Assembly (NCBI RefSeq): GCF_016125575.1
Contig: NZ_WGLM01000005.1
Location: forward strand, 62,001 to 126,000
Source: Limimaricola sp.
GTDB lineage: Bacteria > Pseudomonadota > Alphaproteobacteria > Rhodobacterales > Rhodobacteraceae
Length of the DNA: 64,000 nucleotides
Direction of reading: 5' to 3'
Shown: positions 41,919 to 49,730 of the stretch, piece after piece
Numbering within the stretch: the first letter of the stretch is position 1
Layout: every line of letters starts with the position of its first letter
Made by a program: the position numbers and the translations under genes
The notes under the pieces: generated by a model
Seen by the model: only the letters and a program-made list of their open reading frames with translations
Database searches by the model: none
What the model was told of the DNA's origin: nothing

Positions 41919-41974
41919 AAGGAAACCGTGAATGGCACAACGAAGAATGCCACGACTGAAGCTTTGCCTTTCGC

Positions 41975-43912
41975 GTGACGCGTCAGGGCGACGCAGGAGC
42001 CAAGGCGGCGCGCGGCATCGTTCGCCAGCGGAGTAGATCCGGTTTGGCGGATGTCGCACATAAAGGATCAGAAGCGCCTCGCGTCGAGGCCGCGTCAGTT
42101 GCCGCACTGGCGACCAGCGCGGATCCGTGGCGCGATTTTCTGGTTCCCAAGACCGGCGCGAATTTCCTGGCAGGTTGGCTGGCGCTGACCGCCGGGCGGC
42201 TTAGCGATTGCCGTGCGGCGGTTCTTCTTCTGCAGGGGGAAAGCGGCGTTCTGGGCTTTGCCGCAGGCTGGCATCTTGACGATACGGTACAGACACTGGC
42301 GGGCAAGCTGGCCGCAAGGCTGGCCCAACGACCCGAGCCGCTGATCGAGAAGGCTGGCCAGGATACGCTGATCGGTTATCCGCTGGAGCAGGGCGGCCAC
42401 CCGGTGGCGGTGGCCGTCTTTGTCCTGTCGCGTGATCCGGGCACGGGGCTGCGCCCGTTGTTGCGCGAAATACACTGGGCGGCCGGGTGGCTGGACGCGC
42501 GACTATGGCAGGGGCAGGCGGCCACGGGCATCGAGCGTGCGGATAGCGCCAAGCTCGTGCTGGACCTTCTGGCGGCGGCAAATGAACATCAGCGTTTTGA
42601 CGGCGCCGCTCTGGCCCTTGTCAACGCCATCCCGGAGATGACGGGGTTCGACACGGCCGCGCTTGGCATGGTGCAGGGGCGCGGTGTGCGTCTTGAGGCG
42701 CTGTCGCGCGATGCGGGGTTCACTGCCAAGGCCCGGCTGACCCGCGCTGTCGAGGCCGCGATGGCCGAGGCGATGGACCAATCTGCGCCAGTAGGGTTTC
42801 CAGAACGCCCCGACGGGCGGCAGATGATCACGCTGGCCCATGCCGCCCTCGCGCGGGAACTGGGGGCGGCCCTGATCCTGAGCGTTCCGTTATTGGTCGA
42901 GGGGCGGGCAGAAGGCGTTTTGACCGTCGCGAAATCGCCGCAGCCGGGGCAGTCGCTGGCGCTTGATCCAAGCGCGGTCGAAGACTTGCGGCTGGCTGCC
43001 GCTGCCATCGGCCCGGGGCTGAAGACGCGGCTTCAGGAGAGGCGCTGGATATCCGGCAGGGGCCGGGCGTTGGCCGGTCGTGCAGCGACGGCCGTGTTGG
43101 GCCGCCGCCCGACGCTCTCACTGGCCGCTCTGGCCGGGGTTGCTGCAATTGCTGCGCTGATATTGGTCCCGGCCGATCTGCGCGTGCATGCCGATGCTAC
43201 GCTGAAGGGGGCGACACAGCGCAGCATCCTCGCGCCGCAACAGGGCTTCATCGCCGAGGCCAACGTCAAGGCCGGCGACGCCGTCAGCGCTGGCACGGTG
43301 CTGGCACGGCTGGATGATCGCGAGTTGCGGGTGCAGCTGGCCGCGGCACAGGCGCGTCTGGCCAAAGCCGAGCAGGATTGGCGCACGGCCTCGGCCGCGG
43401 GCAAGCGCAGCGAGGCCGCCATCGCCTCGACCGCGCTGGACGAGGCCAATGCGGCACTGTCGCTGGTCGAGGCGCAACTGGCCCGTCTGACCATTACCGC
43501 GCCGCAATCGGGCTTGGTGATTTCAGGCGATCTGCGCCAGCGCATCGGCGCCCCGGTTTCGCCCGGCGACCAGTTGTTCGAGATCGCCTCGACCGGCCAG
43601 TACCGCCTTTTCATCGATGTCAGCGAATATGACCTTGAGTTGGTGCGCCCCGGCCAAACGGGGCAGGTCACATTTTCAGGTCTGGCCAGCCACAGCCTGC
43701 CATTCACCGTCGCCACGATCGCGTCGGTGTCAGACCCCGGCGCGGGGGAAAACCGGTTCCGGGTGGAGGCCGACATTGACCCGGTCGAAGGGCTGCGACC
43801 CGGCCTGACCGGCACCGCCAAGATCGATACCGGCAGTGCCTGGCTGGCTTGGGTGCTGTTGCGTGGCACGGCCGTTCGGTTGTGGTTCTGGAGTTGGCGG
43901 ATGCTGCCATGA
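41975..43912 (+). CDS. Membrane-anchored HlyD-family adaptor with cytoplasmic GAF domain
   Basis: This 645-residue protein starts at GTG 41975; an in-frame stop at 41957-41959 rules out longer forms. Residues 1-165 are a poorly recognised domain that may itself be GAF-like. Residues about 185-345 fit a GAF domain (FDGAALALVNAIPEMTGFDTAALGMV ... AALILSVPLLVEGRAEGVLTVAK). A single membrane helix lies at about 380-402 (TLSLAALAGVAAIAALILV). The periplasmic part has two lipoyl halves (RSILAPQQGFIAEANVKAGDAVSAG and LTITAPQSGLVISGDL), a helical hairpin (LRVQLAAAQARLAKAEQDW) and a beta-barrel (YRLFIDVSEYDLELVRPGQTGQVTF). The C-terminal tail WLAWVLLRGTAVRLWFWSW is hydrophobic and may re-enter the membrane. 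The gene follows the giant gene by 56 bp and overlaps the next by 4 bases. Inferred role: adaptor of an export machine that senses a cytoplasmic ligand. Confidence 0.85.
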   Translation: MTRQGDAGAKAARGIVRQRSRSGLADVAHKGSEAPRVEAASVAALATSADPWRDFLVPKTGANFLAGWLALTAGRLSDCRAAVLLLQGESGVLGFAAGWHLDDTVQTLAGKLAARLAQRPEPLIEKAGQDTLIGYPLEQGGHPVAVAVFVLSRDPGTGLRPLLREIHWAAGWLDARLWQGQAATGIERADSAKLVLDLLAAANEHQRFDGAALALVNAIPEMTGFDTAALGMVQGRGVRLEALSRDAGFTAKARLTRAVEAAMAEAMDQSAPVGFPERPDGRQMITLAHAALARELGAALILSVPLLVEGRAEGVLTVAKSPQPGQSLALDPSAVEDLRLAAAAIGPGLKTRLQERRWISGRGRALAGRAATAVLGRRPTLSLAALAGVAAIAALILVPADLRVHADATLKGATQRSILAPQQGFIAEANVKAGDAVSAGTVLARLDDRELRVQLAAAQARLAKAEQDWRTASAAGKRSEAAIASTALDEANAALSLVEAQLARLTITAPQSGLVISGDLRQRIGAPVSPGDQLFEIASTGQYRLFIDVSEYDLELVRPGQTGQVTFSGLASHSLPFTVATIASVSDPGAGENRFRVEADIDPVEGLRPGLTGTAKIDTGSAWLAWVLLRGTAVRLWFWSWRMLP

Positions 43913-46050
43913 GCGGGCAATTCCTGTCACAGGACTGGTATCGGGTTGCCGATCTGGCGCCACGCCTGCGGCGCGATATCGAGGTGGCCCGGCATGTGTA
44001 TCTGGGTGAACCATGGGTGGTGCTGGCCAACGCCACCGGCCGGCGAGTGCACCGCATGACCCGGGCCGCTTATGCCATTGTCGGGCGATTTGACGGACGC
44101 CAGACTCTGTCCGAACTGTGGCAGGATGCGCAGTCCGAGATGGGCGCCGAGGCGCCGACCCAGCAGGATATCCTGACGTTGCTCTCGCAACTTCACGAGG
44201 CAGACCTGCTGGACAATCAAGACACGCCGCTTTTGGATGAGGTTCTTGAACGGCGCGACCGGGAACGGCGCGCGTTCTGGAAAAAACTGTTCCTCAACCC
44301 GCTGTCGGCAACCCTGCCGCTTTTCAATCCCGACCGGGTCCTGATCGCGGTCGCGCGGCGGCTGTCGGTGCTGCCATCGGCCCTTTGGTGGTGGATTGGC
44401 GCGACCATCATCCTGACTGCGCTCGCGGTTCTTCCAACACAATGGCCCGCGCTCAGCCATCGCGGTTTGTCGGGGTTTCTCGATCTGGAAAACCTTGCGC
44501 TGATCGGCTGCATCTATCCGGTGGTCAAGGTCATCCACGAGTTCGGCCATGGCATTGCAACCCGGTCGCGCGGCGGGATGGTGCCGGAAATGGGCGTGGT
44601 GCTGGTCGCCTTTTATCCCATCCCTTATGTCGAGGCCTCCAGCGCGCTGATGTTTCCGTCAAAATGGTCGCGTGCGGCTGTCGCCGCCGCTGGGATCATG
44701 ATCGAACTGGTGATCGCAAGCTTTGCCCTTGCCCTCTGGAGTGTGACGAACGACGGCGTCTTGCGCGCGGTGGCGTTCAACACGATGGTCATCTCTGGCC
44801 TGTCGACCCTGCTGATCAACGGCAATCCGCTGCTGAAATTCGATGGCTACCACATCCTGTGTGACCTGATTGAAATTCCAAACCTGAGCCAGCGTGGCAA
44901 TGCGTGGTGGGGTGAGGTGTTGCGCAACCGGTTGCTGGGCACACGCGAGCGGCGGCGACTACGCGTCACCGGGTGGGAGGCGTTCTGGTTCACAGTGTTT
45001 CCACCAGCGGCCTTTGTTTACCGCGTGGGTATCGCGCTTTCGATCGCGCTTTACGTGGCCGCGAAATATCGCGCGCTGGGGGTCGTTCTAGCCATCTGGT
45101 CGCTGGTGCTGGGGGTGATCTGGCCCGCCGTCACGCTGGTTCGTCAGACGCTGAACGATGGCCGCATCCGGCTTGCCGGGACGCGCGCCATGCGGGGCGG
45201 CGCTCTGGCAGTACTGGCGCTGGTCGGGCTGGCGGTCTTGCCGCTGCCCCATCACGTGGTGGTGCAGGGCGTGGTCTGGCTGCCGCAGGAAGCGTTCCTT
45301 CGGGCGCCGCAAAGTGGGGTCGTGCAGGTCCAAAGTGCCGAGGCAGGGGCACGGGTGCAGGCCGGCGCGCTGCTTTTTGCACTGGACGCCCCGGCCATCG
45401 ACAGCCGCCTTGCGCAAGCCCGTGCACGCGTAGAAGGCGCAAGGCTGGCAGTGGAAAAAGCGCGGCTGGACAACCGCAAAGAGGTCAGCCGGCTGGAACA
45501 GGAACTGGCCGCTGCACAGCAGGAAGAAGCGGAAGCGGCCCGACAGGATGCGGCCCTGCAGATTGTCAGCCCGCATGACGGACGCCTTGATATCACCGGC
45601 GGCGCCAGCCTCAGCGGCCAATTCGTCGCCAAGGGCGCGCTGCTGGCCTATGTCCTGCCGGACGGCGCGCGCGCCATTCGTGTCGCCGTGCCGCAGCGCG
45701 AGGTGGGTGTGCTGCGCGAAACGCCGCGTGCCATCGGCGTGCGCTTTGCCGATGCCCCGTTCACGGAAGTCCCAGCGCATATCCTGCGTGAGGTGCCGGA
45801 GGGGGCTGCCGTCCTGCCATCGGCAGTGCTGTCATTGGCAGGCGGCGGACCTTTTGCAACCACTGGCAGGCAAGGCGCGCTGGAGACGACGACCCCGATC
45901 TTCTCGGTCGATCTGGCGCTGGACCGCCCCGAATTGCGTCCGGCCTTCGGCATGCGCGCCTTTGTCCGCTTCACCTTGGCGCCGCAATCTTTGGCCGTGC
46001 GGGCCTGGGTTGCCGCACGCGAGCGTCTGCTGAGCGTGTTCAATGTCTAG
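43909..46050 (+). CDS. PqqD-like/M50 intramembrane metalloprotease/HlyD fusion protein
   Basis: This is a 713-residue protein starting at the ATG that overlaps the upstream stop (ATGA). Residues about 35-103 form a PqqD-like domain (VVLANATGRRVHRM ... IVGRFDGRQTLSELW ... ILTLLSQLHEADLL), the fold used as a leader-peptide recognition element in RiPP systems. Residues about 150-470 are polytopic with the M50/site-2-protease zinc motif HEFGH (210-214) and the second-helix motif NPLLKFDGYH (Asp312), both intact. From about 475 a HlyD-like periplasmic part follows (FLRAPQSGVVQVQSAEAGARVQAG, a helical hairpin at 505-545, IVSPHDGRLDITGG, then a barrel). Similar YydH/PqqD-M50-HlyD proteins exist in peptide export loci. 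Inferred role: recognises and perhaps trims a leader while forming part of an export channel. The next gene overlaps its end by 8 bases. Confidence 0.85.
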   Translation: MSGQFLSQDWYRVADLAPRLRRDIEVARHVYLGEPWVVLANATGRRVHRMTRAAYAIVGRFDGRQTLSELWQDAQSEMGAEAPTQQDILTLLSQLHEADLLDNQDTPLLDEVLERRDRERRAFWKKLFLNPLSATLPLFNPDRVLIAVARRLSVLPSALWWWIGATIILTALAVLPTQWPALSHRGLSGFLDLENLALIGCIYPVVKVIHEFGHGIATRSRGGMVPEMGVVLVAFYPIPYVEASSALMFPSKWSRAAVAAAGIMIELVIASFALALWSVTNDGVLRAVAFNTMVISGLSTLLINGNPLLKFDGYHILCDLIEIPNLSQRGNAWWGEVLRNRLLGTRERRRLRVTGWEAFWFTVFPPAAFVYRVGIALSIALYVAAKYRALGVVLAIWSLVLGVIWPAVTLVRQTLNDGRIRLAGTRAMRGGALAVLALVGLAVLPLPHHVVVQGVVWLPQEAFLRAPQSGVVQVQSAEAGARVQAGALLFALDAPAIDSRLAQARARVEGARLAVEKARLDNRKEVSRLEQELAAAQQEEAEAARQDAALQIVSPHDGRLDITGGASLSGQFVAKGALLAYVLPDGARAIRVAVPQREVGVLRETPRAIGVRFADAPFTEVPAHILREVPEGAAVLPSAVLSLAGGGPFATTGRQGALETTTPIFSVDLALDRPELRPAFGMRAFVRFTLAPQSLAVRAWVAARERLLSVFNV

Positions 46051-48043
46051 CAAGTCACGTCCTTGGGCTGCAGGGCGGCGCGCCGATCTTGCCCTGCCGG
46101 AACGACGACCCGTCGAGGTGAAACCATCCGACCGGGTGGTGCGCCAGGTGCTGTCACGGCTGTCGCGCGCCGACCGTCGCCCGGGGCTGTTCGAGCGGAT
46201 CGAATACTTGGCCGTGGCACGGCAGGCGGCGCGGTGGCGAGGGGCCGAGGATGCAGCGCTGCGCGAGGGGCTGACCACAGCCGCGCAATGGTTGCTGCGC
46301 CATGGCGTGCAGGGCCCGCCCTTGTGGCGCGCAGCAGCGATCGTGCGCGAGATGACCCGCCGCAAACTCGGCCTCTGGCTGCATCCGGTGCAAATCACTG
46401 CAGGGCTGGCCCTGTTGCGCGGCCGGATCGTCGAGATGGCGACCGGCGAAGGCAAGACGGTGACAGTGCTTGTCCCGGCCGTCATCGCCGCCTCGATGCG
46501 GTTTCCGGTCCATATCGTGACCGTGAACGATTATCTCTCGGCCCGCGATCACAAGATCCTGCGCCCGGTGCTGGACGCGTTCGGGCTGACCTCGGCGGCC
46601 ATTACCGAGGACGTCGCCCCACATCTGCGCGCCGGGGCGCACGACACCGATGTCGTCTTCACCACAAATACCAGTCTTACGTTCGATTACCTGCGCGACC
46701 GGGTGGCGCATGGGGCGGATCGCAGTGCGCTGGCCGAACTGGCGCAGGCCCGGCTTGGCGGCAAGTTTGGCCGCGCGCCGCGCAACCTTGGCCGAGGGCT
46801 GGGATTTGCCGTACTGGACGAGGTCGATTCAGTGCTGATCGACGAGGCGCAGACGCCCCTTATCATCACCGCCGAGCGTCAGGATGGCGAGACGCGCGGC
46901 CGGGCCGAGCGACTGATGCTGCATTTCGCGGCGTCCTTGCAGGCCGATCTGCACTTCCGGCTGCATGGCAGGACACGCCGGGTCGAATTGCTGCCGGCGG
47001 TCGATCCATTGATTGCAGGATGGCAGACGACAGAACCGGCCCTGGCCAGCGAAACGGCGCGGCGCGACATGCTGGGCCATGCGCTGTCGGCGCTGCATTT
47101 CTACCACCGTGACGATCAGTATATTCTCACCCCTGACGGGATCGAGATCATCGACGAATATACCGGCCGGGTGATGCCGGACCGGCAATGGCAGCAAGGG
47201 CTGCACCAGATGATCGAGGCCAAGGAAGAGGTGGCGCGCTCTGCCGACCGCGAAACGCTGGCACAAATCACCTATCAGGCTTTCTTCAATCGCTTCTTGT
47301 GGTTTGCGGGCATGACCGGCACTGCGCGCGAAATCGCGCCGGAGCTGCGCACCAGCTATGGTCGCGCCGTGCTGCGTCTGCCCACCCACCGCCGGATGCG
47401 GCTGCGGTTTCGTTCGATCAGGCTTTATCGGACCTCTGCCGCACGTTGGCGTGCGGTGGCGCGTGAGGCGGGCCGGATCGCAGGGCAGGGCCGGCCAGTA
47501 TTGATTGGCACAAGATCGGTCGCGGCCTCCGAATACCTGTCGGACCTGCTCAAGGCGGAAGGGCTGGCACATGTCGTTCTGAATGCCCGTCAGGACGCGC
47601 AAGAGGCCGAAATCGTGGCGCAGGCCGGGACCGCGGGGCAGATCACCGTCGCCACCAACATGGCCGGGCGCGGCACCGATATCCCGGTCTCGCCGGCGGT
47701 CGAAGCGAGGGGCGGGCTGCATGTCATCCTGACCGAATTTCATACCTCTGCGCGGATCGACCGCCAATTGATTGGACGGACCGCGCGGCAGGGGCAGCGC
47801 GGCAGTGCCGCGGCATTCGTTTCGTTGGAAGACCCGCTGTTTGTAGACATGGCGCCACGGCTGACGGCACTGCTGCGGGGCGCGGTCCCGTTTGGCACGC
47901 GCCTGCCGGGCAAATGTGCCGACCTGTTGCGCAATGTCGCGCAGTCCCGCGCCGAGCGGCAGGGCCAAAGGCAGCGCCGCGCCACCACCCGACAGGCAGA
48001 ACGTCTGCGCAAATCATATGGCTTTCGCCATGACAGGATCTAA
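46043..48043 (+). CDS. SecA-like preprotein translocase ATPase, C-terminally truncated paralogue
   Basis: This 666-residue protein starts at ATG 46043, inside the end of the preceding gene. SecA motor motifs are intact: Walker A ATGEGKT (133-139), DEVDSVLIDEAQTPLI (from 259), the preprotein cross-linking domain with DEYTGRVMPDRQWQQGLHQ, AGMTGTA, and motif VI NMAGRGTDI (from 539) with GRTARQGQRG. Housekeeping SecA is about 850-900 residues. This protein stops about 80 residues after motif VI and so lacks most of the helical scaffold, the helical wing domain and the C-terminal zinc/SecB-binding tail. It is therefore not the essential SecA but an accessory motor. Its place as last gene of the giant-protein operon suggests it drives that substrate. 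SecA2-type and planctomycete-like SecA relatives are the nearest comparison. Confidence 0.9.
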   Translation: MSSKSRPWAAGRRADLALPERRPVEVKPSDRVVRQVLSRLSRADRRPGLFERIEYLAVARQAARWRGAEDAALREGLTTAAQWLLRHGVQGPPLWRAAAIVREMTRRKLGLWLHPVQITAGLALLRGRIVEMATGEGKTVTVLVPAVIAASMRFPVHIVTVNDYLSARDHKILRPVLDAFGLTSAAITEDVAPHLRAGAHDTDVVFTTNTSLTFDYLRDRVAHGADRSALAELAQARLGGKFGRAPRNLGRGLGFAVLDEVDSVLIDEAQTPLIITAERQDGETRGRAERLMLHFAASLQADLHFRLHGRTRRVELLPAVDPLIAGWQTTEPALASETARRDMLGHALSALHFYHRDDQYILTPDGIEIIDEYTGRVMPDRQWQQGLHQMIEAKEEVARSADRETLAQITYQAFFNRFLWFAGMTGTAREIAPELRTSYGRAVLRLPTHRRMRLRFRSIRLYRTSAARWRAVAREAGRIAGQGRPVLIGTRSVAASEYLSDLLKAEGLAHVVLNARQDAQEAEIVAQAGTAGQITVATNMAGRGTDIPVSPAVEARGGLHVILTEFHTSARIDRQLIGRTARQGQRGSAAAFVSLEDPLFVDMAPRLTALLRGAVPFGTRLPGKCADLLRNVAQSRAERQGQRQRRATTRQAERLRKSYGFRHDRI

Positions 48044-48158
48044 GACCGCAGAAGGTGAAGGTGTCGTTTAGCGAAGAGCACCGCCTTGATGGGCACTTTG
48101 CCGCCTGCGTGATAGGGTGGGGTTGGCAGATGCAACAGACAGCTACGGAGGGCACTCC

Positions 48159-48749
48159 ATGGCCATCGATTTCTGGTTCGCGATCGGCAGTACCTATACC
48201 TACTTCCCGGTCATGCGCCTCGATACGGTCGAGGCGGAAACCGGCATTCACTTCAATTGGCGGCCATTCAACTTGCGCAAGGTACTGCTTGCGATGAACA
48301 GCATTCCCTTTGCCGACAAGCCTGCGAAGCTCGCCTATATGTGGCGCGACATCGAGCGTCGGGCCGCGGCGTTCGGGCTGAGCGTGTCGATGCCGCCGCC
48401 CTACACGATCACGGATGCGGAGCGCGCCAATCGCATCGCGCTGCTTGGCCTGAAAGAGGGTTGGGGCAAGGCCTATATCCGCGCCAGCTATCGCCGCTGG
48501 TTCGCCGAAGGGCAGGATGCCGGCGCCGAGCCAAACTTCGTCGCCAGCCTGCGCGAGGCGGGTCAGGACCCGGACGCAACGCTTGCCCGGGCCGATACCG
48601 CTGAGGCCGCCGAGGCACTGGACCGCGCCACGGACGAGGCCGTTGCGCTGGGTCTCTTCGGCGCGCCAAACTTCGTTGTCGGCGACGAGGTATTCTGGGG
48701 CCATGACCGCCTCGACGACGCCATCGCCTGGCATCGGTATAAAGGCTGA
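48159..48749 (+). CDS. 2-hydroxychromene-2-carboxylate isomerase family protein (DsbA-like fold)
   Basis: From ATG 48159 (GGAGG 8 bases upstream) this is a 196-residue cytosolic protein of the kappa-class glutathione transferase/HCCA isomerase group. It has a thioredoxin-like first strand with the active-site serine in FAIGSTYTYF (about residues 6-15), the WRPFNLRKVL segment, the inserted helical domain, and the conserved GLFGAPNFVVGDEVFWGHDRLDDA near the C-terminus. Characterised members isomerise 2-hydroxychromene-2-carboxylate in naphthalene breakdown with glutathione as cofactor. No aromatic catabolism genes are present, so the true substrate is unknown. It is 115 bp after the SecA-like gene on the same strand, probably with its own promoter. 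Confidence 0.85.
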   Translation: MAIDFWFAIGSTYTYFPVMRLDTVEAETGIHFNWRPFNLRKVLLAMNSIPFADKPAKLAYMWRDIERRAAAFGLSVSMPPPYTITDAERANRIALLGLKEGWGKAYIRASYRRWFAEGQDAGAEPNFVASLREAGQDPDATLARADTAEAAEALDRATDEAVALGLFGAPNFVVGDEVFWGHDRLDDAIAWHRYKG

Positions 48750-48783
48750 GGTTTGCCAAGTCGAGGCAAGAGCCCTGGCCCCG

Positions 48784-49692
48784 TCAGGCCTCCGGCCGCG
48801 CGTCGCGATGCAGTGTCAAGGTAAATTCCAGCCGATCGCGCACCGGGCCATTGCAGACCAACCGCCCGAATGGAATGCGATCCAACGCAATGAGACAGTT
48901 CAGGATGTCGGCCAGCGCGAGTGGATCGAAACGCCATGCATGGACGTCGTTATAATTGTCGCGGTTGTTGTCGTAGAAGGTCAACGCCTCGGCGACCCGC
49001 GCTGGGTCGGTCGGACGAAAGGGCAAGGTCCCTGCTTCGCGCCAGTGCTGGGCAGCATCGTTGTGGACAGATAGGGCCCGCGTATTGATGATCGACGTCA
49101 GTGTATGCAGATCTCGCCCTGCGGCATGCGCCTCGAAAACATCCGAAATCGAGGACAATGGCAGGGCGGCGTCGAAGCAATAGCGCGCGTTTGGCACGAT
49201 CAACGCCAGGCGCCCGCCACTTTCCAGCCGATCGCCGACATCGCAGAGGTGACCGATGAGATCCGGCTGATGTTCAAGGTTATGGGACGAAAAGATCAGC
49301 TCATATGTCTTGTCGACGCATCTCATCGTCCGGTCGGTCGAGACATAGTCGATGTCTGGCACGCCGGCCGCATCGAATTCCAACGCAGTCGCCTTCTGTT
49401 GCAGTTCTTCGGTGGTGAAAACGTCGAGGTAATCGACATCCGCTCCGCGCAGGCAAGGGTTGCAGAAGGGTCCGATTTCAAGCGCGCGGTTCGGAGTGAG
49501 GCGCGCAAGAAAACCCTCCCGCATCGCCTGCGCGCTGCTCGGGCGGCCCTCGCGGTAACCATGCATGAAGTAGTGAAGGTACAGCGCTTCGTCCGAGAAC
49601 CCCCGCAGGTCGATGTTCACGTCGCGGTAAAACGTCAGATCGAGCGCAATCAGCCCGGACAGGCGCTCGAGTATCTCCGCGGGAATGGTCAT
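48784..49692 (-). CDS. SAM-dependent methyltransferase (class I), surface-glycan context
   Basis: This is a 302-residue protein from ATG 49692 (a TTG three codons upstream is the alternative). It has the SAM-binding motif RALEIGPFCNPCLRG, the acidic second-strand region DYLDVF, and SSHNLEHQPDLIGHL followed by RLESGGRLALIVPN, characteristic of Methyltransf_11/23-like enzymes. The FNPCLRG cysteine-containing loop and the YRDVNIDLRGFSDEALYLHYFMHGYREGR N-terminal segment are often found in proteins of polysaccharide or glycosyltransferase clusters. It lies 38 bp downstream of the three-domain glycosyltransferase fusion on the same strand, so it is probably co-transcribed and methylates a sugar or an end group. 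The substrate is not identifiable. Confidence 0.75.
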   Translation of the reverse strand: MTIPAEILERLSGLIALDLTFYRDVNIDLRGFSDEALYLHYFMHGYREGRPSSAQAMREGFLARLTPNRALEIGPFCNPCLRGADVDYLDVFTTEELQQKATALEFDAAGVPDIDYVSTDRTMRCVDKTYELIFSSHNLEHQPDLIGHLCDVGDRLESGGRLALIVPNARYCFDAALPLSSISDVFEAHAAGRDLHTLTSIINTRALSVHNDAAQHWREAGTLPFRPTDPARVAEALTFYDNNRDNYNDVHAWRFDPLALADILNCLIALDRIPFGRLVCNGPVRDRLEFTLTLHRDARPEA

Positions 49693-49730
49693 GGCGCGCA
49701 ACGTTGCCCGTCAGAGGGGATCATCGCTGG

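Noticed and set aside
7548-41918. The giant protein as a type I secretion (RTX) substrate
   Set aside because: I saw no GGxGxDxLx repeat series and no C-terminal T1SS-type signal, and the locus has no PrtD/HlyB-type ABC ATPase or TolC.
41933-41959. An 8-codon frame (ATG after AAGGAA) between the giant gene and the GAF/HlyD gene
   Set aside because: It is too short to judge. It may only reflect a ribosome-loading site for the GTG-started gene at 41975, which has no good Shine-Dalgarno sequence of its own.
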